This document shows positions 49,741 through 58,209 of a stretch of DNA of 64,000 nucleotides, one piece after another. Each line of letters starts with the position of its first letter. The first letter of the stretch is position 1. Both the position numbers and the translations under genes were made by a program. The notes beneath the pieces were generated by a model that was not told the DNA's origin, made no database searches, and worked only from the letters and a program-made list of their open reading frames with translations. The DNA is from UBA10329 sp964500205 (GTDB taxonomy: Bacteria > Bacteroidota > Bacteroidia > UBA10329): NCBI GenBank assembly GCA_964500205.1, contig CAZCNS010000007.1, positions 186,001 through 250,000 on the forward strand, read 5' to 3'.

Positions 49741-52437
49741 ATGAAACGATTTCTTCCTTCACTCTTCATGGTTTTCTTGTCGTGGAATGTTGCTGCGCAG
49801 AAGCCTGAGTTCATTCCCGGTGACCTGATCGTGCAGTTGCGCGAAGGCGTGTCCATCGACCCCGTGATGCAGGACAATCTGCTGCTCAATGGCAGGGAAA
49901 CGGGCTTGGAGTATACCCAGTATATCTCACCCCCCATGCGTGCACACCTGGTGCGCTTCGATACCGAAATTGATCACAACGCCATGCTCAGGCAGGTGTT
50001 CTCGCATCCGAATGTCACGGCTGTGCAGTTCAATCATGTCATCACCTTCCGCGACACGGTCATCCCCGATGATGCACAATTCAATCAGCAGTGGCAACAC
50101 TACAATACGGGTGCGAACAGTGGCACAGCGGGCTCGGACGTGTCTTCGACCATTGCGTGGGACATCACCACCGGTGGGGTGACCGCGTTGGGCGATACGA
50201 TTGTCATCTGCATTGTGGACGATGGCATCCGCTACGACCACCCCGACCTGGTGGACAATCTTTGGATCAATCGCGGTGAGATTCCCGATAACGGCATAGA
50301 CGATGACGGTAACGGCTACGTGGACGATATCTACGGCTGGAACGCGGCCAATGGCTCGCCCAATGTCGGCAATGGCGGCCATGGGGTGAATGTTGCCGGA
50401 ATGGCCGGTGCAAAAGGCAATAATGAGATTGGTGTGGCGGGCGTGAACTGGAATGTGAAGCTGATGAGCGTGGTCAACGGCAGCATCGGGTCCGGAAGCA
50501 ATCCCAACGAGGCTAATGTGATTGCTGCTTACACCTATCCATTAATAATGAGGCAGCTCTACGAGCAGACAGGAGGGGAGAAAGGGGCATTCGTTGTGGC
50601 CACCAATTCATCATGGGGCATCAACAACGGTAACCCGGCCAACGCGCCACTGTGGTGCGCATTCTACGACACCCTTGGTGCATACGGCATCTTGAATGCA
50701 GGGGCTACGGCCAATGCCCAGATCAATGTTGATGTTAACGGTGACCTGCCGACAGGTTGCATCAGTGACTATCTCATCTCCGTCACCGCTACCAACAACA
50801 ATGATGTGCGCACGTTCTCTGGTTTTGGTGCGAATACCATCCACCTCGGTGCCCCGGGCGAGGCGGTGCGTACCACATCGGGCAGCAGCAACTACACCAC
50901 CACAGACGGAACCTCATTCGCCACACCTATGGTGGCGGGGGCCATCGCATTGCTCTATTCTGCGCCATGTGCATCGCTCGCGGCCATAGCCCATGCCGAG
51001 CCCGGCCTTGCCGCATTCATGGTGCGGCAGTACATCCTTGGTGGGGTCGATGTCGTGGACGACCTTATCGGATTCACCACCACTGGGGGCAGGCTCAACC
51101 TGCATGGGGCGTTGATGGAGCTGCTCAACAACTGTCAGGATGCCGGTTGTATCGGTGCGCTGTCCATCAATGCAGGCGAAGTGACCGACACATCGGCCGT
51201 CATCGGCTGGACGGGTCTGGCGGACGTGCTGGCCTTCGATGTGCGCTATGGCAAGGTGGGCGGTATAGATACCATCACCCTTACGGACACCATCGCCCCG
51301 CTCTTCATCTCCGGTCTCGAGGCCTGTACCGACTACTGGTACTCCATCCTTGCCAAGTGCGAGGAGGACAGCAGCGTATGGAGCACCGACCGCATCTACC
51401 GCACGGACGGCTGCTGCGAACCCCCTTTGAACTTGACACTTGGCGATATCACAGAAATCTCGGTAGAGCTGGATTGGAACGCGGTGCTTGCTGCCAATGC
51501 CTATCTGCTGCAATGGCGCGAGCAGGGAGCGGACCAATGGTCCGAGGCCACTGTTACTGCTACCGACACCCTGCTGGGCGACCTGCTGGGCTGCACCCGC
51601 TACGAGGTGCGCATCGCCACAGTATGCGACACAGGTGCCACGGATCTCGTGCTTTTCCCACTGTTCAGGACCTTCGGCTGTGGCGACTGCACGGACCTTG
51701 ACAATTGCGATTCGGAGGGCAGCAGTGGCTCGGAGTGGATCGCATCTGTGATCATCGGTGACTTTTTGAATGAGTCCGATGGTGACGGCTATCAGGACTT
51801 TACCGAACTCGAACCCCTGCAGCTGCATCGTGGCACCGCCTATGACATGGAACTCACACCCGGGTTCACAGGCGGCTCATTCACAGAGCATTTCCGTGTG
51901 TGGATAGACCTTAACCGTGACGGGGATTTCACGGCCAGTGAGTTGCTTTTCGATGATGCTCAAGGCAGCCAGACCAGCGTTGCAGGCACGCTCACCATCC
52001 CGATGAACGCTGCACTTGGTTCGGCAAGAATGCGTGTCTCCATGGCCTATGGCGCGCAGTTCTTCGGAGATTATCCACAGTCGGCCTGTGAGATGGGCCA
52101 TGATGGCGAGGTGGAGGATTACTGCATCGACATTCTCGAGGAACTGCCCTCGGATACCACCTCGGTCAGCGAGGTGTCGGCCAGCGGCACCTTCGGGCTG
52201 TCGTTGTTCCCTGTGCCTGCAGACGCTATGTTGCACGTGCATATCAATGACCCCTCCTCAGTGCAGCACAGCGCCATCATCCGCATCATGGACATGCAGG
52301 GCAGGACCGTGGACGAACACACCGTTGCCACAGAGCGCACCATTATCGATGTGTCGCAGCTCAGTTCGGGAGTCTATGTGTTGGAGATGCTGACGGACGA
52401 TACGCTCATCGGTCGCGGCAGATTCATCCGCAACTGA
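49741..52437 (+). CDS. T9SS-exported subtilisin-like serine protease
   Basis: 898 residues with a signal peptide (FLPSLFMVFLSWNVAA) and a propeptide (IPGDLIVQLREGVSIDPVM). The S8 catalytic domain has Asp in IVDDGIRYDHPDL (about 158), His in NGGHGVNVAGMAG (about 215), the oxyanion Asn in TNSSWGINNG, and Ser in GTSFATPMVAG (about 391). Fibronectin III-type repeats follow (INAGEVTDTSAVIGWTGLAD and EPPLNLTLGDITEISVELDW). A GEVED domain (WIDLNRDGDFTASELLFDDA through DGEVEDYCIDI) precedes the T9SS domain (SLFPVPADAMLHVHI to SGVYVLEMLTDD). It is likely a secreted nutrient protease. Confidence 0.93.
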   Translation: MKRFLPSLFMVFLSWNVAAQKPEFIPGDLIVQLREGVSIDPVMQDNLLLNGRETGLEYTQYISPPMRAHLVRFDTEIDHNAMLRQVFSHPNVTAVQFNHVITFRDTVIPDDAQFNQQWQHYNTGANSGTAGSDVSSTIAWDITTGGVTALGDTIVICIVDDGIRYDHPDLVDNLWINRGEIPDNGIDDDGNGYVDDIYGWNAANGSPNVGNGGHGVNVAGMAGAKGNNEIGVAGVNWNVKLMSVVNGSIGSGSNPNEANVIAAYTYPLIMRQLYEQTGGEKGAFVVATNSSWGINNGNPANAPLWCAFYDTLGAYGILNAGATANAQINVDVNGDLPTGCISDYLISVTATNNNDVRTFSGFGANTIHLGAPGEAVRTTSGSSNYTTTDGTSFATPMVAGAIALLYSAPCASLAAIAHAEPGLAAFMVRQYILGGVDVVDDLIGFTTTGGRLNLHGALMELLNNCQDAGCIGALSINAGEVTDTSAVIGWTGLADVLAFDVRYGKVGGIDTITLTDTIAPLFISGLEACTDYWYSILAKCEEDSSVWSTDRIYRTDGCCEPPLNLTLGDITEISVELDWNAVLAANAYLLQWREQGADQWSEATVTATDTLLGDLLGCTRYEVRIATVCDTGATDLVLFPLFRTFGCGDCTDLDNCDSEGSSGSEWIASVIIGDFLNESDGDGYQDFTELEPLQLHRGTAYDMELTPGFTGGSFTEHFRVWIDLNRDGDFTASELLFDDAQGSQTSVAGTLTIPMNAALGSARMRVSMAYGAQFFGDYPQSACEMGHDGEVEDYCIDILEELPSDTTSVSEVSASGTFGLSLFPVPADAMLHVHINDPSSVQHSAIIRIMDMQGRTVDEHTVATERTIIDVSQLSSGVYVLEMLTDDTLIGRGRFIRN

Positions 52438-52443
52438 CCAGCC

Positions 52444-52764
52444 ATGTTCTGCAACACACCTAAGCCGCCATATCACGCGGTGATCTTCACTTCGCAGCGC
52501 ACAGCCGTGGACGATGGCTATACCGAGCTGAACGACTCGCTTTACGAGGAGGCGCTTGGCTTCGATGGTTACATCGGTGCCGAGACACTGCGCAATGCCG
52601 AGGGATTCGGGGTCGCAGTGCTCTACTGGCGCGATGCGGAGAGCATCCAGCGGTGGGCGCGGCATACGCGGCATCTTGAGGCCAAACGCATCGGCAAGGA
52701 GATGTGGTATGAAGGCTATCGGGTGCGCATTGCCCATGTGGACCGCGAGTACGGCATGGGTTGA
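52444..52764 (+). CDS. ABM-like (antibiotic biosynthesis monooxygenase fold) protein
   Basis: 106 residues, 6 bases after the protease stop. YHAVIFTSQRTAVDDGYTEL, FDGYIGAETLRNAEGFGVAV and YWRDAESIQRWARHTRHLEA follow the beta-alpha-beta pattern of ABM/heme-degrading monooxygenase-like dimers. The WARHTRHLEAKRIGKEMWYE helix is usual in uncharacterised members. Substrate unknown. It is probably co-transcribed with the protease only by proximity. Confidence 0.82.
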   Translation: MFCNTPKPPYHAVIFTSQRTAVDDGYTELNDSLYEEALGFDGYIGAETLRNAEGFGVAVLYWRDAESIQRWARHTRHLEAKRIGKEMWYEGYRVRIAHVDREYGMG

Positions 52765-52780
52765 CACCCGATTTTCCTTT

Positions 52781-53575
52781 TTACGGTACGGAGACCTCCG
52801 CGCTCGATTTACCAGAGCGTAGCCCACACCGGTGCTGCACCTCCTGCAGCGTTTCATCATAGCGCGGATGTGTAGTGCCCATCCATATGTCCCACCAGCG
52901 GAAGTAAAGGCCATAGTTGCCCTCGAAGTAGCGGTGGTGCATGTTGTGGTTGGTGCTCGTGTTCAGCCATCTACCGATGCTGCTCTGCGTAAGCCATGAC
53001 GGGAAGAACTCATACCCCAGATGACCCATCACATTCTCCGCGGTCATGATGAGCAAGAATGAAAGGATGGCATAGGGGTGCATGGGCATGAGGAACACCA
53101 GCACGGTCAGAATGCCGCTCTCCACCACAGCCTCAAGCGGATGAAATGCGAACGAGGCCCATGGACTAGGATTCGTGCTTCGGTGATGCAGCAAGTGCAT
53201 GGTCCTGAACAGCTTGGGATGATGCATCAGCCGATGCGTCCAGTAGAAATAGGTGTCGTGAACCACCAGCGCGAGAGGGATGCTGAGAAAAAACCACCAC
53301 AGCGGGCGGTCATGAATATCGACATAGATCTGGGTATGATCTCGCAGCAGGTGAATGAAAAGTCCCGTGAAACCGAATACCAGAAACGTGCTGAACGAGT
53401 AGCCCACTTCCCTGCGATAGTCTTTGGCTTTCGGGAAAGCACCTTGTATCTTGAAACTGCCGAGTCTATCCCTGAACCATCGGTAAACAGGGAAATAGAC
53501 CGCTGAGGCGAAAACCACATATCGCAACGATGTGAGCAGGAATACCAGCAACCAAATGAAAATCAATTCTTTCAT
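52781..53575 (-). CDS. Membrane-bound fatty acid hydroxylase / sterol desaturase family protein
   Basis: 264 residues from ATG 53575 (the longer frame is not needed). Four or more hydrophobic segments surround the di-iron histidine clusters HRLMHH (114-119), HLLHH (127-131), HNMHH near 222-226 and further His between. FEGNYGLYFRWWDIWMGT is the conserved end of the family. Bacterial members hydroxylate lipids or carotenoids in the cytoplasmic membrane. The pigment cluster nearby is suggestive but not proof of a link. Confidence 0.88.
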   Translation of the reverse strand: MKELIFIWLLVFLLTSLRYVVFASAVYFPVYRWFRDRLGSFKIQGAFPKAKDYRREVGYSFSTFLVFGFTGLFIHLLRDHTQIYVDIHDRPLWWFFLSIPLALVVHDTYFYWTHRLMHHPKLFRTMHLLHHRSTNPSPWASFAFHPLEAVVESGILTVLVFLMPMHPYAILSFLLIMTAENVMGHLGYEFFPSWLTQSSIGRWLNTSTNHNMHHRYFEGNYGLYFRWWDIWMGTTHPRYDETLQEVQHRCGLRSGKSSAEVSVP

Positions 53576-53642
53576 GGTGTGAAAGTAATGCAATGTCGCA
53601 TACTGTATGACGAAGGTCACAGAGTCAGCTGCTGACCTCCTG

Positions 53643-53650
53643 TACCTTTG
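53643..53650 (+). promoter_or_regulatory. Candidate -7 element for dps
   Basis: TACCTTTG matches TAnnTTTG, 27 bases before the ATG at 53677. Confidence 0.5.
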
Positions 53651-53676
53651 TTCTGAATCAAAACACAAGTAACAAC

Positions 53677-54153
53677 ATGAGCACCAACAGAATCGGATTG
53701 AACGAGAAGAAATCGAACAAGCTCGCGGAGGAGCTGAATGTGCTCCTTGCCAATTACCAGTTGTACTACCAGAACCTGCGCGGCTTTCATTGGAACATCA
53801 AAGGCCCGGCCTTCTTCGAGCTGCACCTCAAATTCGAAGAGCTGTATGACGATGCCGTCCTGAAGATCGATGAGATCGCAGAACGCATCCTCACCCTTGG
53901 GGCTACACCGTTACACACTTTCACGGATTATCTCAAGCGTTCTTCGGTCAAGGAGGCAGCCAATGTCTCAGATGGAGAGGGCACGGTGACCACCACCCTT
54001 TCCAACCTCAAGACCCTTCTGGAGATAGAGCGCAAGATCCTGGAGCTATCCAATGATGCAGGGGATGAGGGAACCAACTCGCTGATGAGCGACTATATCA
54101 CCCAGCAGGAGAAGACCGTCTGGATGTTGAGCGCATATCTGGGGAAAAATTGA
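53677..54153 (+). CDS. dps: Dps family DNA-protecting ferritin-like protein
   Basis: A 158-residue four-helix protein. The inter-subunit ferroxidase residues are present at canonical spacing: His38, His50, Asp65 and Glu69 (GFHWNIKGPAFFELH, then KIDEIAERI). Trp39 is the conserved radical trap. Dps oxidises ferrous iron with peroxide and stores it in a 12-mer shell, protecting DNA. The lysine-bearing N-tail (LNEKKSNK) may contact DNA. Confidence 0.93.
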   Translation: MSTNRIGLNEKKSNKLAEELNVLLANYQLYYQNLRGFHWNIKGPAFFELHLKFEELYDDAVLKIDEIAERILTLGATPLHTFTDYLKRSSVKEAANVSDGEGTVTTTLSNLKTLLEIERKILELSNDAGDEGTNSLMSDYITQQEKTVWMLSAYLGKN

Positions 54154-54177
54154 GTTGATCTTGAATGCCAGACAATA

Positions 54178-54216
54178 AAAAGGGGCCGGAAGTTGATTCC
54201 GGCCCCTTTCTTCTTT
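54178..54216 (+). terminator. Rho-independent terminator after dps
   Basis: AAAGGGGCCGGAA pairs with TTCCGGCCCCTTT around a GTTGA loop and is followed by CTTCTTT. It lies between convergent dps and the ACP gene, so it may serve both. Confidence 0.88.
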
Positions 54217-54232
54217 ACCTCAAAACACTTTG

Positions 54233-54475
54233 TCAACCTACCCGCTGGGCCACGAATTCATAGAACTGACTGAAGGTCTGCACATCCTTGAAGTCTTCGG
54301 CTGTCATCTTGAAACCGAAGTTCTCCTCGATCAGCACAACGAGGTCCACGTAGTCAAGGCTGTCGAGGTCGAGCACCTTGTGCATGTTCGCTTCCGGAGC
54401 GAATGCGGATTCATCCGCCTCGAACTCCTCTACAAGGAAACCGTTGATGGTTGATATGACCTCGTCTCTGCTCAT
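54233..54475 (-). CDS. Acyl carrier protein of the pigment-type cluster
   Basis: An 80-residue ACP. The phosphopantetheine site is Ser39 in LDLDSLDYVDLVVLIEE. Acidic helices II and III follow. It is 3 bases downstream of the ketosynthase gene on the same strand and is the last gene of the four-gene operon. It is distinct from a housekeeping AcpP by context, and probably carries the growing polyene chain. Confidence 0.9.
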   Translation of the reverse strand: MSRDEVISTINGFLVEEFEADESAFAPEANMHKVLDLDSLDYVDLVVLIEENFGFKMTAEDFKDVQTFSQFYEFVAQRVG

Positions 54476-54478
54476 TTC

Positions 54479-55702
54479 TCAATTGAACTTCTTCAATACC
54501 AAAGTGGAGTTCGTGCCTCCGAAACCGAATGAGTTTGACACCACTGTATTCAAGTCCTTCTGCACAGTTTCTGTGGCGATGCGGATCTTGGCAGTATCCT
54601 CATCGGGGGTCGCGAAATTAACATTGGGCGCGATAAATCCATGTTGCATCATCAATAGGGAATAAACCACCTCGCTGGCACCTGCCATCCAGCATTCGTG
54701 GCCCGTCAAACCTTTGGTGCTGCTCACCAAAGGGCCATTGTCACCGAACACCTCGTGGATGGCCAACGCCTCAAAACGGTCGCCTACGGGGGTTGATGTA
54801 GCGTGAGCGTTGATGTAGTCCACTGCATCGGGCGATACCTTGCCCATCTCCAAGGCCATCTTCAAGGCCCGCACCTGACCCTCCACGTTCGGGTTGCTAA
54901 TGTGCTCGCCATTGCTGCTGAAACCGTAACCCACCACCTCGGCAAGGATGTTGGCGCCACGGGCCTGCGCGCTTTCCAGACTTTCAAGGATGACTGTGGC
55001 CGCACCTCCGCTGGGCACAAGGCCGTCCCTTTCCGCATCGAACGGGCGGCTGGCCTTTGTCGGTTCATTTTCCCTCACGGAAAAAGTGCCTATGCCATCA
55101 AAACTACCGAAGGCATAAGGATTCACCTCCTGCGCACCGCCACAGATGATGCGCTTCTGCAAGCCCATTTTTATCAGCAGAAAACCCATGCCGATGCTGT
55201 GCGAACCGCTGGCGCAGGCGGCGCTGATGGTGAAGTTCACGCCCTTCAGACGGAAAATGGTGCTCAGGTTCATCGTCACGGTGCAGTTCATGCTCTGGAA
55301 GATGTTGCCAGAGCCGATGAGCGTGGTGTCCTTCTTCTCGCGCAGCAGATCCACCCCTTCGATCACCGCGCCTGTGGTGCTATCGTTGCCGAATAGGATT
55401 CCTACTTCGTGGGCATCAATGAAATCCTGCGAGATTCCAGCATGTTCCAGCGCCCGCTTCGTGCTGGCGAAGGCATAGAGCGCCTCCTCGGGCATGTTCT
55501 TGCGGTCCTTGCGGCCAAGGTCGGCCTTGAGGTCGGGCATGGGGACGTTGCCTTTGAGGGCGGAGCGGAATCCCATCTCCTTGCGCACAGGGTCGAAGAT
55601 GATGCCCGAGCGGCCTACGAACAGTGATTCCTTCACCTCGTCAAGCGTGGTGCCGAGGCAGCTGTGGATGCCCATTCCCGTGATGACGACCCGGTTGTCC
55701 AT
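54479..55702 (-). CDS. Beta-ketoacyl-ACP synthase (KAS II / FabF-like) of the pigment-type cluster
   Basis: A 407-residue condensing enzyme with the Cys-His-His triad: Cys163 (SAACASGSHSIG), His300 (INAHATSTPVGD) and His335 (GLTGHECWMAGA), with Lys330. The sequence RRSGIIFDPVRKEMG-like region and the HECWMAGA motif (usual FabF: HxLGAAG) mark it as a specialised KAS of the type found in aryl-polyene and flexirubin clusters. It overlaps the reductase gene by one base, so translation is coupled. Confidence 0.88.
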   Translation of the reverse strand: MDNRVVITGMGIHSCLGTTLDEVKESLFVGRSGIIFDPVRKEMGFRSALKGNVPMPDLKADLGRKDRKNMPEEALYAFASTKRALEHAGISQDFIDAHEVGILFGNDSTTGAVIEGVDLLREKKDTTLIGSGNIFQSMNCTVTMNLSTIFRLKGVNFTISAACASGSHSIGMGFLLIKMGLQKRIICGGAQEVNPYAFGSFDGIGTFSVRENEPTKASRPFDAERDGLVPSGGAATVILESLESAQARGANILAEVVGYGFSSNGEHISNPNVEGQVRALKMALEMGKVSPDAVDYINAHATSTPVGDRFEALAIHEVFGDNGPLVSSTKGLTGHECWMAGASEVVYSLLMMQHGFIAPNVNFATPDEDTAKIRIATETVQKDLNTVVSNSFGFGGTNSTLVLKKFN

Positions 55703-56445
55703 CAGCAGTGCATCCCTCCATTGATGTTGATGACGTTGCCCGTGATGTAGGCCGCCCCGTCAGAGACAAGGAACGACACCGCAGCAGCCACCTCCTCGGC
55801 CTTGCCGAAGCGGCCCATCGGAATCATCCGCGCCATTTCCTTCTCGTCAAAATCCTTGGTCATATCGGTGGCGATGAAGCCTGGGGCCACTGCGTTGACG
55901 GTCACGTTGCGTTTCGCAATCTCCTTCGCAAGGGCCTTGGTGGCTCCGATGACCGCAGCCTTGGCGGCCGAGTAGTTCACCTGACCCGCGTTGCCCATCA
56001 CACCTGAGACGCTCACCACATTGACGATGCGGCCGTGGCGGTTGCGCACCATCGGCTGCACCAGTTTGCGGGTGATGTTGTAGAATCCTTGCAGCGACAC
56101 GTTGAGCACCGCGTTCCAATCGTCATCACTCATCGCCATGAAAAGGCCGTCACGGGTGATGCCCGCGTTGTTGACGATGACCTCGATGATGCGGTCGGGG
56201 TTGGCGGCCAGCCACGCATCGAGGGCGGTATTCACGGCTTCCCTGTCAGCAACATCGAAACCGATGGCCTCGGCACTGCCGCCATTTTCTTTGATGATGG
56301 AAACGACCTCATCGGCCGCTGCTGCACCGCTGGCGTAGTTCACCAGCACGTGCATGCCGTGCTCCGTTGCCAGCTTGAGGCAGATGGCACGGCCTATACC
56401 CCGTGAACCTCCTGTGACCAGTGCGACCTTCAATACTTCGCTCAT
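55702..56445 (-). CDS. 3-oxoacyl-ACP reductase (FabG-like) of the pigment-type cluster
   Basis: A 247-residue SDR enzyme. The NADPH loop TGGSRGIG is at 11-18, NNAGI near 92-96, and the active site is Ser145/Ser147, Tyr158 and Lys162 (NYSAAKAA). The FIATDMTKDF and GNVININGGMHC ends are typical of FabG. In this operon it would reduce the keto group during polyene extension. A dehydratase is not encoded in the window. Confidence 0.92.
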   Translation of the reverse strand: MSEVLKVALVTGGSRGIGRAICLKLATEHGMHVLVNYASGAAAADEVVSIIKENGGSAEAIGFDVADREAVNTALDAWLAANPDRIIEVIVNNAGITRDGLFMAMSDDDWNAVLNVSLQGFYNITRKLVQPMVRNRHGRIVNVVSVSGVMGNAGQVNYSAAKAAVIGATKALAKEIAKRNVTVNAVAPGFIATDMTKDFDEKEMARMIPMGRFGKAEEVAAAVSFLVSDGAAYITGNVININGGMHC

Positions 56446-56448
56446 GGT

Positions 56449-58017
56449 TCAAAGCGTCAAAGCAGGTTCGTTCTCTTTCAGGTATTCTGCCAAGGCGGTG
56501 ATGTTCTCTGTCTGCGGCACATCGTTGATGATGGTGGGCACGTGGCTGCGCACAGTGTCGTAAAGTGACTTCCCAGCATCGGAGAGGCGGTCGTAGCATT
56601 GGAGGTGGTCCACGCCCTGCGCCATGGCGATGCACTCGATGGCCATCACCTGCCAAGTGTTGTCGATGACGCGCTTGCAGAGCAAGGCCGCGTTGGTGCC
56701 CATGCTCACAACGTCCTGATTGTCGTTATTGTTGGGAATGGAATGCAGGTACATCGGGTAGGCGAGCGTCTGGTTCTCGGCCGTGGTGCTCACCGCTGTG
56801 AACTGCATCCCCTGTATTCCGAAGTTGAAGCCCAGCTTGGCGAGGTTCATGAACGGTGGGAATATCTCGTTCACCTTGGCGTTCATAAGGTAGTTGAGCT
56901 GCCTTTCGAGTAGCATGGACAACTTGGCCGTGGCAATCTTAACCTTGTCCATCTCCAAGGCCACATAGTCGCCATGGAAATTGCCCCCGTGATACACGTG
57001 GCGGTTCTCAAGGTCTACCACGGGGTTGTCGTTGGTGCTGTTCACTTCATCGAGTAGGATCTGCTCCGCAGTGATGACCGTGTCCAACACTGGGCCGATG
57101 ATCTGTGGGATGCAGCGAAACGAATAGTACTCCTGTACTTTCTCGGCTATCGGCTCCTCACCGATATGCTCGATGTCCTTGAAGAGGCGTTCCTCGCGCT
57201 TGCGCACCATCTTGCTCGAAGCGAGTGCAGAGCGCATGGCAGCGGCCACTTTTCGCTGACCTTCGTGACGCTTGGCGCGGTTTAGGAACTCTGAATAGCT
57301 GTCGTCATACGACTCTACCAGCTCATTGATGATGGCCCCGATCTTCACCGCCCAGGTCACCTGCCGCTTGGCATAGATGACATTGAGCAGTCCGATGCCG
57401 CTCATGCACGAGGTGCCGTTGATCAGGCCCAGCCCATCGCGCAGATGGAGTTGCACCGGAGCGATGTTCAGTTCCTTGAAAATATCTGCCACGGGGCGTA
57501 AAACCCCATTGTAGCGGGCATTTCCCTCACCGATGAGGGCGAGGGCCAGATGCGCCAGCTGCACAAGGTCACCACTGGCACCTACGCTGCCATGCTCCGG
57601 TATGTAAGGATAGATGCCATCGTTTATGAAACACTCCAACTGCTCCAGCACAGCAAGGCTAACACCCGATCCCCCGAGACTGAGGGTGTTGAGGCGATTG
57701 AGCATCACGGCCCGCACATAGCGGTCGGGAAGGCCAGCGCCCACCCCGCTGGCATGGCTACGCACGAGATTGTACTGGAGCTGCTCCAGCTCGGCCCCCG
57801 CGATGCGGTACTGCGCCATCGGGCCGAAGCCCGTGTTGATGCCGTAGATGATCTTATCCTTCGAGAATGCGCGGAGAAACTGGTAGCTTTCCTCCACGAT
57901 GGTTCGCTGTGCGTCACTCAGCCTCACGGGGTCACCGCTTACAACAAAACGCTCGAATTCATTGATAGTCAGCCGTTCGTCTGCCACGGTGCCTGTATTG
58001 TGCTCTTTTTCGTTCAC
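56449..58017 (-). CDS. Aromatic amino acid lyase of the HAL/TAL family, probably tyrosine ammonia-lyase
   Basis: About 522 residues. The MIO prosthetic group forms from Ala-Ser-Gly in HGSVGASGDLVQLAHLAL (near 147-149). Tyr58 in IIYGINTGFGPMAQYRI is the catalytic loop. The selectivity region LQYNLVRSHASG and the blocks NRHVYHGGNFHGDYVALEMD and HSIPNNNDNQDVVSMGTNAA agree with my memory of flavobacterial tyrosine ammonia-lyase, which makes the 4-coumaroyl starter of flexirubins. Histidine ammonia-lyase (HutH) is the alternative; no other hut gene is present. No ATG exists before the domain: TTG 58026 lies inside the -7 element, and GTG 58017 or GTG 57987 are the realistic starts. Confidence 0.85.
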   Translation of the reverse strand: MNEKEHNTGTVADERLTINEFERFVVSGDPVRLSDAQRTIVEESYQFLRAFSKDKIIYGINTGFGPMAQYRIAGAELEQLQYNLVRSHASGVGAGLPDRYVRAVMLNRLNTLSLGGSGVSLAVLEQLECFINDGIYPYIPEHGSVGASGDLVQLAHLALALIGEGNARYNGVLRPVADIFKELNIAPVQLHLRDGLGLINGTSCMSGIGLLNVIYAKRQVTWAVKIGAIINELVESYDDSYSEFLNRAKRHEGQRKVAAAMRSALASSKMVRKREERLFKDIEHIGEEPIAEKVQEYYSFRCIPQIIGPVLDTVITAEQILLDEVNSTNDNPVVDLENRHVYHGGNFHGDYVALEMDKVKIATAKLSMLLERQLNYLMNAKVNEIFPPFMNLAKLGFNFGIQGMQFTAVSTTAENQTLAYPMYLHSIPNNNDNQDVVSMGTNAALLCKRVIDNTWQVMAIECIAMAQGVDHLQCYDRLSDAGKSLYDTVRSHVPTIINDVPQTENITALAEYLKENEPALTL

Positions 58018-58209
58018 GGGCGGCAAAAATAGACGTTAAATCGGGTTCGTTTCCTCAAGGTCAAGGGCGTTCACTGAGCAATGCGGAAGGCAGTTGCCAG
58101 AGTTAAACAACTGCGTGAAGGTGATGTTTGCTCTCGGGTTGTGATTACGTGATGTCGCGTAATTGTGAGCAATGACGTTTAGGATTCCAATTCGCGACAT
58201 TTGCCGCGC
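58018..58209. promoter_or_regulatory. Divergent control region of the pigment-type cluster
   Basis: TATTTTTGC on the minus strand (plus 58023-58031) is a strong -7 element for the lyase operon and would start transcripts almost at its first codons. GACATTTGC at 58196-58204 may serve the MMPL fusion gene, giving a very short leader. ATTACG and CGTAAT (58144-58163) form an inverted repeat with an 8-base spacer that could be an operator shared by both directions. Confidence 0.5.

Noticed and set aside
56449..58017. Calling the lyase histidine ammonia-lyase HutH
   Set aside because: It is in a coupled operon with ACP, KAS and FabG and no hut genes; the selectivity region resembles flavobacterial tyrosine ammonia-lyase. 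HutH remains the alternative.
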